Source: VFJL01 sp043752345
GTDB lineage: Bacteria > Pseudomonadota > Gammaproteobacteria > Burkholderiales > Nitrosomonadaceae
Assembly (NCBI GenBank): GCA_043752345.1
Contig: JAYUYT010000017.1
Coordinates: 1 to 17,411 of the forward strand
Direction: 5' to 3'
Length of the DNA stretch: 17,411 nucleotides
Positions 1 to 6,388 of this stretch are shown here, piece after piece (within the stretch, counting starts at the first letter, position 1; each line of letters opens with the position of its first letter). A model generated the notes under the pieces. It did no database searches, had not been told where the DNA came from, and saw only the letters and a list, made by a program, of their open reading frames with translations. The position numbers and the translations under genes are program-made.

Positions 1-52
<52 letters not shown>

Positions 53-81
53 ATTTTAATGCGGCAACGGAGATAATCGCC

Positions 82-309
82 TTGGGTAGACTGATATTCT
101 TTGCGCTCCTTGCCGTGCTGGTTTTCTGGGCAATAAGAAAACACTTGCGCGGGAAAAAGAAGCCGGATGAGGCGCCACCCGCCGCAGGCGAAGATATGGT
201 GTGCTGCGCCCATTGCAGCGTGCATTTGCCGAAAAGTGAAAGCATCGCTTCGCAAGATAAGTTTTTCTGCAGCGAGGAGCATCGGCGCCTGCACCTGGAG
301 GCGCAGTAA
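82..309 (+). CDS. PP0621-type small membrane-anchored zinc-finger protein
   Basis: A 75-residue protein of unknown function. Residues 2-18 form one hydrophobic segment, followed by a basic stretch (RKHLRGKKK), so the N-terminus is probably a membrane anchor with the rest cytoplasmic. The C-terminal half carries a CxxC...CxxxH set (C42, C45, C63, H67), expected to bind one zinc. This layout matches the PP0621 family as I remember it; its function is not known to me. The start is TTG at 82, supported by a GGAG at 69-72 with 9-nt spacing; the next ATG would remove the membrane segment. The gene starts 29 nt after the tRNA CCA with no terminator between, so it is probably co-transcribed with tRNA-Pro. 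It converges on guaA. Confidence 0.8.
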   Translation: MGRLIFFALLAVLVFWAIRKHLRGKKKPDEAPPAAGEDMVCCAHCSVHLPKSESIASQDKFFCSEEHRRLHLEAQ

Positions 310-334
310 TATTCTCTTCTACTTGATCTGGTCT

Positions 335-355
335 GGTTTCAAGGCAGATGAAACC
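335..355. other. hairpin between convergent genes
   Basis: A perfect 7-bp inverted repeat, GGTTTCA-N7-TGAAACC, lies in the 56-bp gap between the ends of the PP0621-type gene and guaA. It is placed where a two-way terminator would be useful, but neither strand has a U-run after it, so intrinsic termination is uncertain. Confidence 0.4.
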
Positions 356-365
356 GCTCGCGGGG

Positions 366-1928
366 TCATTCCCACTCAATCGTTGCAGGCGGCTTTCCAG
401 AGATATCGTAGACCACGCGGTTGATGCCGCGCACTTCATTGATGATGCGATTGGAAACCTTGCCCAGCAAGGAATAGGGCAGTTCCGCCCAATGTGCAGT
501 CATGAAATCCTGGGTCTGGACGGCTCTTAACGCCACCACGTAATCGTAGGTGCGACCATCACCCATCACCCCTACCGATTTCACTGGCAGAAACACGCTG
601 AAGGCTTGCGAAGTTTTTTCATACCAGCCGGAAGCACGCAGCTCTTCGATGAAGATCGCATCAGCACGCCGTAATAGCTCGGCATATTCGTGCTTCACTT
701 CACCCAGAATACGCACCCCCAGACCGGGGCCGGGGAAAGGATGGCGAAATACCATGTCATGTGGCAATCCCAGCGCCAGCCCGAGTTCGCGCACTTCATC
801 CTTGAACAATTCACGTAATGGTTCCAGCAATTGCAAATGCAGCGTATCGGGCAGGCCGCCGACATTGTGGTGCGATTTGATGGTGTGCGCTTTTTTGGTT
901 TTGCCGCCGGCGGATTCGATTACATCGGGGTAAATCGTTCCCTGTGCAAGCCACTTGGCATTGGCGATTTTGGCTGATTCACGCTGAAACACTTCGACAA
1001 ATTCGCGTCCGATAATGCGGCGCTTCTGCTCCGGGTCGGTGACGCCTTGCAGGTGCTTGAGAAATTCTTCGCTGGCATCGACGTGGATAACTTTCAATCC
1101 CAGATTTCTGGAGAAGGTGTCCATCACCTGCTCGGCCTCATTCAGCCGCAGCAAGCCATTGTCCACGAATACGCAGGTGAGCTGCGCACCGATGGCACGC
1201 TGGATCAGCGCTGCCGCCACCGATGAATCCACGCCGCCGGACAGACCCAGGATGACCTCATCACTACCCACCTTGGAGCGGATTTTGCCGATGGCTTCCT
1301 CCACGTAATCGGGCATGTTCCAGTCGTAACCGACACCGCAAATGTCATGTACGAAACGCTCGATGATGGCTTTGCCTTGCAGGGTGTGAGTGACTTCAGG
1401 ATGGAATTGCACGCCGTAGAATTTGTGCGTTTCATTGGCCATGGCCGCGATGGGTGAGGCGGCATTGCTTGCCATCACCTTGAAGCCGGGCGGCAGCGCA
1501 GTCACCTTGTCGCCGTGACTCATCCACACATCCAGCAAGCCGTGACCTTGCGTATCGACACGGTCATGCATGTCCTTTAGTAGCGCAGTATCTCCTTGCG
1601 CCTGTATTTCAGCGTAACCGAATTCGCATATTTTGGAAGTTTCGACTGTGCCGCTCAGCTGCGCCGCCATGGTCTGCATGCCGTAGCAGATGCCCAGTAC
1701 CGGGATGCCCAGCTCGAATACGCTTTGCGGGGCACGTGGCGTTTCTTCTTCGGTGACAGAAGCGGGGCCGCCGGAGAGGATGATGCCTCTGGGCGAGAAC
1801 TCGCGGATGAATTTATCTGTTACGTCGCAGGGGTGAAGCTCGCAATAGACGTTGGTTTCCCGCACCCGGCGGGCGATCAGCTGGGTGTACTGAGAGCCGA
1901 AATCGAGGATGAGGATTTTTTGATGCAT
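366..1928 (-). CDS. guaA: GMP synthase (glutamine-hydrolysing)
   Basis: Converts XMP to GMP using ATP and ammonia released from glutamine, the last step of guanine nucleotide synthesis in the cytoplasm. At 520 residues it has normal length. The N-terminal class I amidotransferase domain (about 1-195) shows the nucleophile C81 in GICYGMQ and the partners H176 and E178 in QFHPEV. The ATP-pyrophosphatase domain follows, with its P-loop SGGVDSS at 230-236, and then the C-terminal dimerisation domain ending in PPATIEWE. The ATG at 1926-1928 gives the canonical N-terminus MHQKILILDFGSQ. It lies 15 bp downstream of the guaB stop and is surely in the same operon. Its Shine-Dalgarno is weak; an AGGGG that overlaps the guaB stop is the best candidate. 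Confidence 0.98.
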   Translation of the reverse strand: MHQKILILDFGSQYTQLIARRVRETNVYCELHPCDVTDKFIREFSPRGIILSGGPASVTEEETPRAPQSVFELGIPVLGICYGMQTMAAQLSGTVETSKICEFGYAEIQAQGDTALLKDMHDRVDTQGHGLLDVWMSHGDKVTALPPGFKVMASNAASPIAAMANETHKFYGVQFHPEVTHTLQGKAIIERFVHDICGVGYDWNMPDYVEEAIGKIRSKVGSDEVILGLSGGVDSSVAAALIQRAIGAQLTCVFVDNGLLRLNEAEQVMDTFSRNLGLKVIHVDASEEFLKHLQGVTDPEQKRRIIGREFVEVFQRESAKIANAKWLAQGTIYPDVIESAGGKTKKAHTIKSHHNVGGLPDTLHLQLLEPLRELFKDEVRELGLALGLPHDMVFRHPFPGPGLGVRILGEVKHEYAELLRRADAIFIEELRASGWYEKTSQAFSVFLPVKSVGVMGDGRTYDYVVALRAVQTQDFMTAHWAELPYSLLGKVSNRIINEVRGINRVVYDISGKPPATIEWE

Positions 1929-1931
1929 GTT

Positions 1932-1945
1932 AGGGGCTGGCCCCT
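1932..1945 (-). promoter_or_regulatory. guaB-guaA intercistronic hairpin over the guaB stop
   Basis: In mRNA sense this is AGGGG-CCAG-CCCCT, a perfect 5-bp GC-rich stem with a 4-nt loop. Its 5' arm includes the last two bases of the guaB TAG stop and also the only purine-rich candidate ribosome-binding site for guaA. A ribosome finishing guaB would open it, which suggests translational coupling. No U-run follows, so it is not a terminator. Confidence 0.45.
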
Positions 1946-3404
1946 ATTCCACGTGATAATTCGGCGCTTCCTTGGTGATCTGCACGTTATGCACGTGGGA
2001 TTCCCGGATACCAGCGGAGGTGATTTCAACAAACTCGGCTTTGCTGTGCATTTCATCAATTGTGCCACAGCCGAGATAACCCATGCCTGAGCGTACACCG
2101 CCTATGAGCTGGTGGATCACCGCGATTACGCTGCCTTTGAAGGGGACACGACCTTCCACGCCTTCAGGTACCAGCTTTTCAGCGTCCCGCTCGGCCTGCT
2201 GGAAATAACGGTCACTGGAGCCTTGCTGCATGGCGGAAAGTGAACCCATGCCACGGTAGGTTTTGTAAGAACGCCCCTGAAACAGTTCGATATCTCCGGG
2301 CGATTCCTCGGTACCTGCGAACAATCCGCCCAGCATCACCGAGTTGGCGCCGGCAGCGATCGCTTTGGCAATATCACCGGAGTAGCGAATGCCGCCATCA
2401 GCGATCATCGGTACCCCCGTTCCGTTCAGTGCAGTGGCTACATTCTCGATTGCGGTAATTTGTGGTACACCCACACCGGCTACGATGCGTGTGGTGCAAA
2501 TTGACCCAGGACCGATTCCGACTTTCACGCCGTCAGCACCATGATCCACCAGCGCTTTGGCAGCGGCAGCAGTGGCAATGTTGCCACCAATGACCTGGAT
2601 ATGTGGGAAGCGCTTCTTGACCCATTGCACTCGCTCAAGCACGCTCTGAGAATGGCCGTGCGCGGTATCCACGATAAGCACGTCCACGCCTGCTTCGGCC
2701 AGCGCTTCGGCACGTTCGTCGCTACCCTCGCCCACGCCGATGGCGGCACCAACCCGCAAACGCCCGAGGTCATCCTTGCAGGCGTTGGGATGTTCGGATG
2801 TCTTGATGATATCCTTGACGGTGATCAGTCCGCATAATTCGAAATCGGCATTCACCACCAGCACTCGCTCCAGTCGGTGCTGGTGCAGCAGCGCCATGGC
2901 TTCTTCACGGCTGGTACCTTCCTTCACTGTTATCAGCCGCTCTTTCGGCGTCATGATGTTTCTGATGGGCTGGTCCAGGTTGGTTTCAAAGCGCAAGTCC
3001 CGGTTGGTGACAATGCCGACCACTCTGGAGCCTTCTACTACCGGCAGACCCGAGATCTTGTATTGACGGATGAGGTTGAGTACTTCACGTACCGTCATGC
3101 TCGGAGGAATGGTGATCGGGTCTTTCACCACGCCGCTTTCAAAGCGTTTGACCTTGGCGACATGAGCTGCCTGAGATTCTGTCGGCATATTCTTGTGGAT
3201 GATGCCGATGCCGCCCTCTTGGGCAAGAACAATGGCAAGTCGCGATTCGGTAACCGTATCCATGGCGGCAGATACCAGCGGGATATTGAGAGAAATGTTG
3301 CGGGTGAGTTTCGTGGCAAGTTTTACGTCGCGCGGCAAAACTACAGAATGGGCGGGAAGCAGCAAAACATCGTCAAAGGTTAGTGCCTTTTGAACCAGTC
3401 GCAT
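1944..3404 (-). CDS. guaB: IMP dehydrogenase
   Basis: Oxidises IMP to XMP with NAD+, the committed and rate-limiting step toward GMP. At 486 residues it is the typical bacterial length. The (beta/alpha)8 barrel is interrupted by a tandem CBS (Bateman) module at about 93-205, which in this family binds adenine/guanine nucleotides for allosteric control. The active-site loop GPGSICTTR places the catalytic cysteine at C303, and the mobile-flap Arg-Tyr pair is R399-Y400. The ATG at 3402-3404 has a good Shine-Dalgarno (AAGGAA in mRNA sense, 3412-3417, 7-nt spacing). First gene of guaBA, with its own sigma70-like promoter; divergent from the DUF4124 gene. Confidence 0.98.
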   Translation of the reverse strand: MRLVQKALTFDDVLLLPAHSVVLPRDVKLATKLTRNISLNIPLVSAAMDTVTESRLAIVLAQEGGIGIIHKNMPTESQAAHVAKVKRFESGVVKDPITIPPSMTVREVLNLIRQYKISGLPVVEGSRVVGIVTNRDLRFETNLDQPIRNIMTPKERLITVKEGTSREEAMALLHQHRLERVLVVNADFELCGLITVKDIIKTSEHPNACKDDLGRLRVGAAIGVGEGSDERAEALAEAGVDVLIVDTAHGHSQSVLERVQWVKKRFPHIQVIGGNIATAAAAKALVDHGADGVKVGIGPGSICTTRIVAGVGVPQITAIENVATALNGTGVPMIADGGIRYSGDIAKAIAAGANSVMLGGLFAGTEESPGDIELFQGRSYKTYRGMGSLSAMQQGSSDRYFQQAERDAEKLVPEGVEGRVPFKGSVIAVIHQLIGGVRSGMGYLGCGTIDEMHSKAEFVEITSAGIRESHVHNVQITKEAPNYHVE

Positions 3405-3428
3405 GATAATGTTCCTTTACAAAGCGGC

Positions 3429-3458
3429 ATTATAGCTAAACCCAAGGATTGCAGGCAA
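3429..3458 (-). promoter_or_regulatory. guaBA promoter, sigma70-like
   Basis: On the minus strand a perfect -10 TATAAT (3429-3434) and a -35 TTGCCT (3453-3458) are separated by 18 bp. The expected start of transcription is near 3422, giving a short leader before the guaB Shine-Dalgarno. I saw no clear PurR-like palindrome. Confidence 0.65.
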
Positions 3459-3543
3459 ACGAACCTGTTGATCGTAAACGCTGCCGACACTTGGGAATTC
3501 ATTGACCAGGCAGAAGAAACACACTATTTTCCAAGATCTGTCA

Positions 3544-3572
3544 TTGTCCGGGGAATCGGTAGATAGTATTCT
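3544..3572 (+). promoter_or_regulatory. candidate promoter of the DUF4124 gene
   Basis: TTGTCC (3544-3549) and TATTCT (3567-3572) are 17 bp apart and end 21 bp before the ATG. A second pair, TTGACC (3503-3508) and TATTTT (3525-3530) with a 16-bp spacer, is about equally good. Each box matches consensus only in part. Confidence 0.35.
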
Positions 3573-3593
3573 GTGTAAAAGCGGGAGAGAGCC

Positions 3594-4046
3594 ATGCGAT
3601 ACCTCATGTTGTCAGTTTTGATGTTTTCTTTCAGCCTCGCTGCCCATGGACAATTCTATAAATGGGTGGATAAAAATGGCGCCACTCAGTATAGCGATCA
3701 GCCACCACCGCCAGGGGCTGCCACAACCGAAGAGAAGCTGGATATCAAATCCAGGCCGACTTTGCCAGCTGCTGGCAAGGCGAGCGCACCTGGAAACCTG
3801 GCTGAGAAGGAGTTGGAATTCAAGAAGCGTCGTGCCGCCGAAGAAAAGACCGAAATCGCGCAGCGGACGGAAGCCGAACGAAACAAGGAGAAATGCATCC
3901 AGGCCAATTCAAAATTGAGAGTATTCCGGGACTCTCCGCGAGTAAGTCTGCCTGACGGTGCGGGGGGTGTCATTTTTGCCGATGAGGCCGCCCGCCAGAA
4001 GGGCGTCGATGAAGCACAGAAGGATATTGACGCTTACTGTCGATGA
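3594..4046 (+). CDS. DUF4124 domain protein, exported
   Basis: A 150-residue protein with a Sec signal peptide: MRY, a hydrophobic core, and probable cleavage after AAHG near residue 19. Directly after it comes the FYKWVDKNGATQYSDQPPP motif (21-40) that defines the DUF4124 N-terminal domain, common in beta- and gammaproteobacterial envelope proteins of unknown role. Residues about 68-105 are highly charged (many E, K, R) and likely helical or coiled coil. Two cysteines (C101, C149) could form a periplasmic disulfide. The ATG at 3594 has GGAG at 3584-3587. The 3' end overlaps the convergent rnfH end by 13 bp. The function is not known; a periplasmic or peptidoglycan-associated role is only a guess. 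Confidence 0.88.
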   Translation: MRYLMLSVLMFSFSLAAHGQFYKWVDKNGATQYSDQPPPPGAATTEEKLDIKSRPTLPAAGKASAPGNLAEKELEFKKRRAAEEKTEIAQRTEAERNKEKCIQANSKLRVFRDSPRVSLPDGAGGVIFADEAARQKGVDEAQKDIDAYCR

Positions 4047-4354
4047 AGTTTTACTGCATTGTTCCTCATCACCCTAGTTTCTTTCGCACGTTTTCTGCGT
4101 GCTTCCTTGGGGTCAATGGACAGCGGCCGGTAGATTTCCACTCGGTCGCGATCACGCAGGATCGTCTCAGGTTTGATCAATTTGCCGAATATACCCAACT
4201 TGTTCTGCGAAAAATCGATCCCGAAAAGCATCCCGCTGATTCCAGAAATTTCCACCGCATGCCTGGCTGTTGTACCGGCGGGCACGTTCAATTTCCGCAG
4301 AATCTGCTCATGCGGCAGCGCATAGACGACTTCGATCTCAATCTGTCCTTTCAC
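4034..4354 (-). CDS. rnfH: RnfH family ubiquitin-fold protein
   Basis: A 106-residue small beta-grasp protein of the RnfH family (also called RatB or YfjF in enterobacteria). The first 90 residues carry the fold, with features such as IEIEVVYALPHEQ at the N-terminus and GIFGKL...DGDRVEIYRPL-like spacing (here LRDRDRVEIYRPL near 85-97). The C-terminal tail is short and basic (KEARRKRAKETR). Its biochemical role is unsettled; the name comes from rnf clusters, but most copies sit beside ratA, as here. The start is GTG at 4352-4354, and the G-T-G-A overlap with the ratA stop implies translational coupling. The end overlaps the convergent DUF4124 gene. Confidence 0.9.
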   Translation of the reverse strand: MKGQIEIEVVYALPHEQILRKLNVPAGTTARHAVEISGISGMLFGIDFSQNKLGIFGKLIKPETILRDRDRVEIYRPLSIDPKEARRKRAKETRVMRNNAVKLHRQ

Positions 4355-4788
4355 GTTTGGCCGTAAACCTCTTCCGCACGCTGGATAAAAGCTTCCACGA
4401 AGTTGTTGGCAATAATGAAAAACACCGGCCCTACCAACTTCTCCAGTATTCGGTGCGAGAACGTGTAATGCAAACGGAATTCCACCTTGCAGGCGTCTTC
4501 TGACAGGGGCACAAAGCGCCAGTGCCCATCCAGATGTTCGAATGGACCATCCAGCAGCGTCATTTCAATCAATTCCGGCGCCTGCCGGGTGTTCTCGGTA
4601 GTGAAGCTGTGCTTGACGTGATGATAATTGATCATCACCGTCGCATGGGTGATGCGCTCATCCTGCGGCGTTACGGACGACCCTCCGCACCAAGGCAGGA
4701 ACTTGGGGTAGTCCTCGACGGCATCTACCAGTGCGAACATGCGGCTCGCCGAGTAGCCTACCAGAACCGATTTTTCAATTTCAGCCAT
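4351..4788 (-). CDS. ratA: RatA / Coq10-like START-domain protein
   Basis: A 145-residue protein of the polyketide cyclase/START superfamily (Coq10 type). It matches the family from MAEIEKSVLVGYSASRMFALVDAVEDYPKFLPWC onward and has the conserved LDGPFEHLDGHWRF segment before the C-terminal helix. Coq10 proteins bind ubiquinone and support respiration. E. coli RatA was also described as a translation inhibitor acting on the 50S subunit; I favour the quinone-binding role. The frame stays open up to 4881, but that extension would run into the divergent smpB start and does not look like the family, so the ATG at 4786-4788 is chosen. The Shine-Dalgarno is weak (AAGG about 11 nt upstream). It lies immediately before rnfH, the usual arrangement. 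Confidence 0.92.
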   Translation of the reverse strand: MAEIEKSVLVGYSASRMFALVDAVEDYPKFLPWCGGSSVTPQDERITHATVMINYHHVKHSFTTENTRQAPELIEMTLLDGPFEHLDGHWRFVPLSEDACKVEFRLHYTFSHRILEKLVGPVFFIIANNFVEAFIQRAEEVYGQT

Positions 4789-4829
4789 GAGATAGACCGC
4801 CTTGATCTGATGAGGCGGCGTGGAAAAGC

Positions 4830-4838
4830 TGTTAAAAT
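4830..4838 (+). promoter_or_regulatory. candidate extended -10 promoter of smpB
   Basis: TG-T-TAAAAT, an extended -10 with no recognisable -35, lies about 42 bp before the smpB ATG. The identical nine bases are found upstream of mrp at 8621-8629. Confidence 0.4.
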
Positions 4839-4879
4839 ACACGAAACCCGCATGAAACTCACCAGCTTTCGTCTCCCAC

Positions 4880-5323
4880 ATGAGTATCGTTCAGAATAAG
4901 AAAGCTTTTCACGATTATTTCATCGAGGAAAAATACGAGACAGGCGTGGTCCTCGAAGGCTGGGAAGTCAAGGCGATTCGTGCGGGACGGGTGCAGATCA
5001 AAGAAGCCTATGTCATTGTCCGTAATGGTGAACTGTTTCTCATCGGCTGTCACATCAGCGCTCTGCCGACCGCATCCACTCACATCGATCCGGACCCGGT
5101 ACGCACCCGCAAGCTGTTGCTGCATGCCAGGGAAATCGAGCAGCTCATTGGCAAGGTGGAACGTGCCGGTTACACACTGGTGCCGCTGGATATGCACTAC
5201 AAGGCTGGCAAGATCAAGCTTGAGATCGGTCTGGCCAAAGGCAAGAAACAGCACGACAAACGTGAATCCGAGAAGCAGAAAGAATGGGTGCGTGACAAGC
5301 AACGCCTGATGCGCGCGAAATAA
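4880..5323 (+). CDS. smpB: SsrA-binding protein SmpB
   Basis: Partner of tmRNA (SsrA) in trans-translation. It carries alanyl-tmRNA into stalled ribosomes so that the nascent chain is tagged and the ribosome released. At 147 residues it is close to the usual length. The OB-fold body begins NKKAFHDYFIEEKYETGVVLEGWEVKAIR-like, in agreement with the family, and has GxxKGKK at 117-123. The C-terminal tail that enters the mRNA channel of the ribosome is present (DKRESEKQKEWVRDKQRL, W136). There is no clear Shine-Dalgarno before the ATG at 4880. The gene is divergent from ratA, a neighbourhood widely conserved in proteobacteria. tmRNA itself is not in the window. Confidence 0.97.
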   Translation: MSIVQNKKAFHDYFIEEKYETGVVLEGWEVKAIRAGRVQIKEAYVIVRNGELFLIGCHISALPTASTHIDPDPVRTRKLLLHAREIEQLIGKVERAGYTLVPLDMHYKAGKIKLEIGLAKGKKQHDKRESEKQKEWVRDKQRLMRAK

Positions 5324-5343
5324 CGCTTAAAATTCGTTCCAAC

Positions 5344-5360
5344 TTATTTTTCCAAAATAA
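5344..5360. repeat. AT-rich palindrome upstream of ctaA
   Basis: TTATTTT-TCC-AAAATAA is a perfect 7-bp inverted repeat ending 7 bp before the ctaA ATG, in the 44-bp gap after smpB. It could be an operator, a weak smpB terminator or chance. No Shine-Dalgarno is visible between it and the ATG. Confidence 0.4.
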
Positions 5361-5367
5361 CTCCGTC

Positions 5368-6378
5368 ATGCAAAAACCCATCGCCGTCTGGTTGCTGGCC
5401 TGCTGTGCTCTGGTATTTGCCATGGTAGTGGTTGGTGGCGTCACGCGTCTCACCAATTCCGGGTTGTCCATCGTCGAATGGCAGCCTATCGTCGGCACCT
5501 TCCCCCCGCTCAGTCAAAATGACTGGGAGGTGGTTTTTGAAAAATATCACCAGACTCCGCAGTATAAGAAAGTCAATCAGGGCATGAGTCTGGATGAGTT
5601 CAAAGGTATTTTCTGGTGGGAATACTTTCACCGCTTGCTGGGCCGCGTCATCGGTCTGGCATTTTTCATCCCGTTTGTTTATTTTGTCGCGCGCAAGGGA
5701 ATCGACCGGCCATTGGGTCTGAAGCTGGCTGGAATTTTTCTGCTGGGCGGTTTGCAGGGGGCGATGGGCTGGTACATGGTGAAAAGTGGGCTGGTGGACA
5801 ATCCCCATGTCAGTCAGTACCGCCTGACAGCTCACCTGGGACTGGCTTTCGTCATTTACGCCACGATGCTATGGGTGGCGCTGGGGCTGCTTTTTCCTGC
5901 GAGCGCATCGCAAGGAGACGACAGATTGCGCAGCCTGCGCCAATTCTCTCTGGCGCTGACCTCGCTGATTTTCATCATGGTGTTATCGGGAGGGTTTGTT
6001 GCGGGCATTCGCGCGGGGTTGGCGTACAACACTTTTCCGCTGATGAATGGCCATTTCATTCCGCCGGAGATATTCATGCTGGAGCCGTGGTATCGCAATT
6101 TCTTCGATAACATGGCAACGGTGCAGTTCGACCATCGCATGATCGCCTGGATGCTGGCGTTCCTGGTGCCGCTGTTCTGGTTCAAATCCAGACAGTTGCC
6201 GTTGCCGGCTTCGACCCGGCGGGCCTGCAATCTGCTGCTGATCATGCTGGCGGTGCAGATAAGCCTGGGCATTGCCACGCTGCTGTTGGTCGTTCCCTTG
6301 CCGCTGGCGGCTGCGCACCAGGGCGGTGCGGTGCTGCTGTTCACTGCTGCTATATGGGTAAGCCACAAACTGCGCTAG
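5368..6378 (+). CDS. ctaA: heme A synthase, Cox15/CtaA family
   Basis: Oxidises the C8 methyl of heme O to a formyl group, giving heme A for aa3-type cytochrome oxidase; an integral membrane enzyme. At 336 residues it shows about eight hydrophobic segments (near 5-24, 91-108, 119-139, 153-176, 194-213, 255-272, 284-308, 314-333). The four heme-ligand histidines are present: H88 (EYFHRLLGR), H156 (TAHLGLA), H256 (FDHRMIA) and H317 (AAHQGGA). The first periplasmic loop (GGVTRLTNSGLSIVEWQP onward) has no cysteine pair, which places it with the mitochondrial/alphaproteobacterial Cox15 class rather than the Bacillus CtaA class. No oxidase subunit or ctaB gene lies nearby. It ends 10 bp from the convergent metG end. 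Confidence 0.95.
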   Translation: MQKPIAVWLLACCALVFAMVVVGGVTRLTNSGLSIVEWQPIVGTFPPLSQNDWEVVFEKYHQTPQYKKVNQGMSLDEFKGIFWWEYFHRLLGRVIGLAFFIPFVYFVARKGIDRPLGLKLAGIFLLGGLQGAMGWYMVKSGLVDNPHVSQYRLTAHLGLAFVIYATMLWVALGLLFPASASQGDDRLRSLRQFSLALTSLIFIMVLSGGFVAGIRAGLAYNTFPLMNGHFIPPEIFMLEPWYRNFFDNMATVQFDHRMIAWMLAFLVPLFWFKSRQLPLPASTRRACNLLLIMLAVQISLGIATLLLVVPLPLAAAHQGGAVLLFTAAIWVSHKLR

Positions 6379-6388
6379 ACCCCGGTTG

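Noticed and set aside
4034..4788. ratA-rnfH as a toxin-antitoxin system
   Set aside because: The locus is conserved housekeeping; RatA fits the Coq10 START family, and nothing in the sequence supports an antitoxin role for RnfH.
4789..4881. Longer N-terminus for RatA
   Set aside because: It would overlap the divergent smpB start and promoter region, and family similarity begins at MAEIEKSV.
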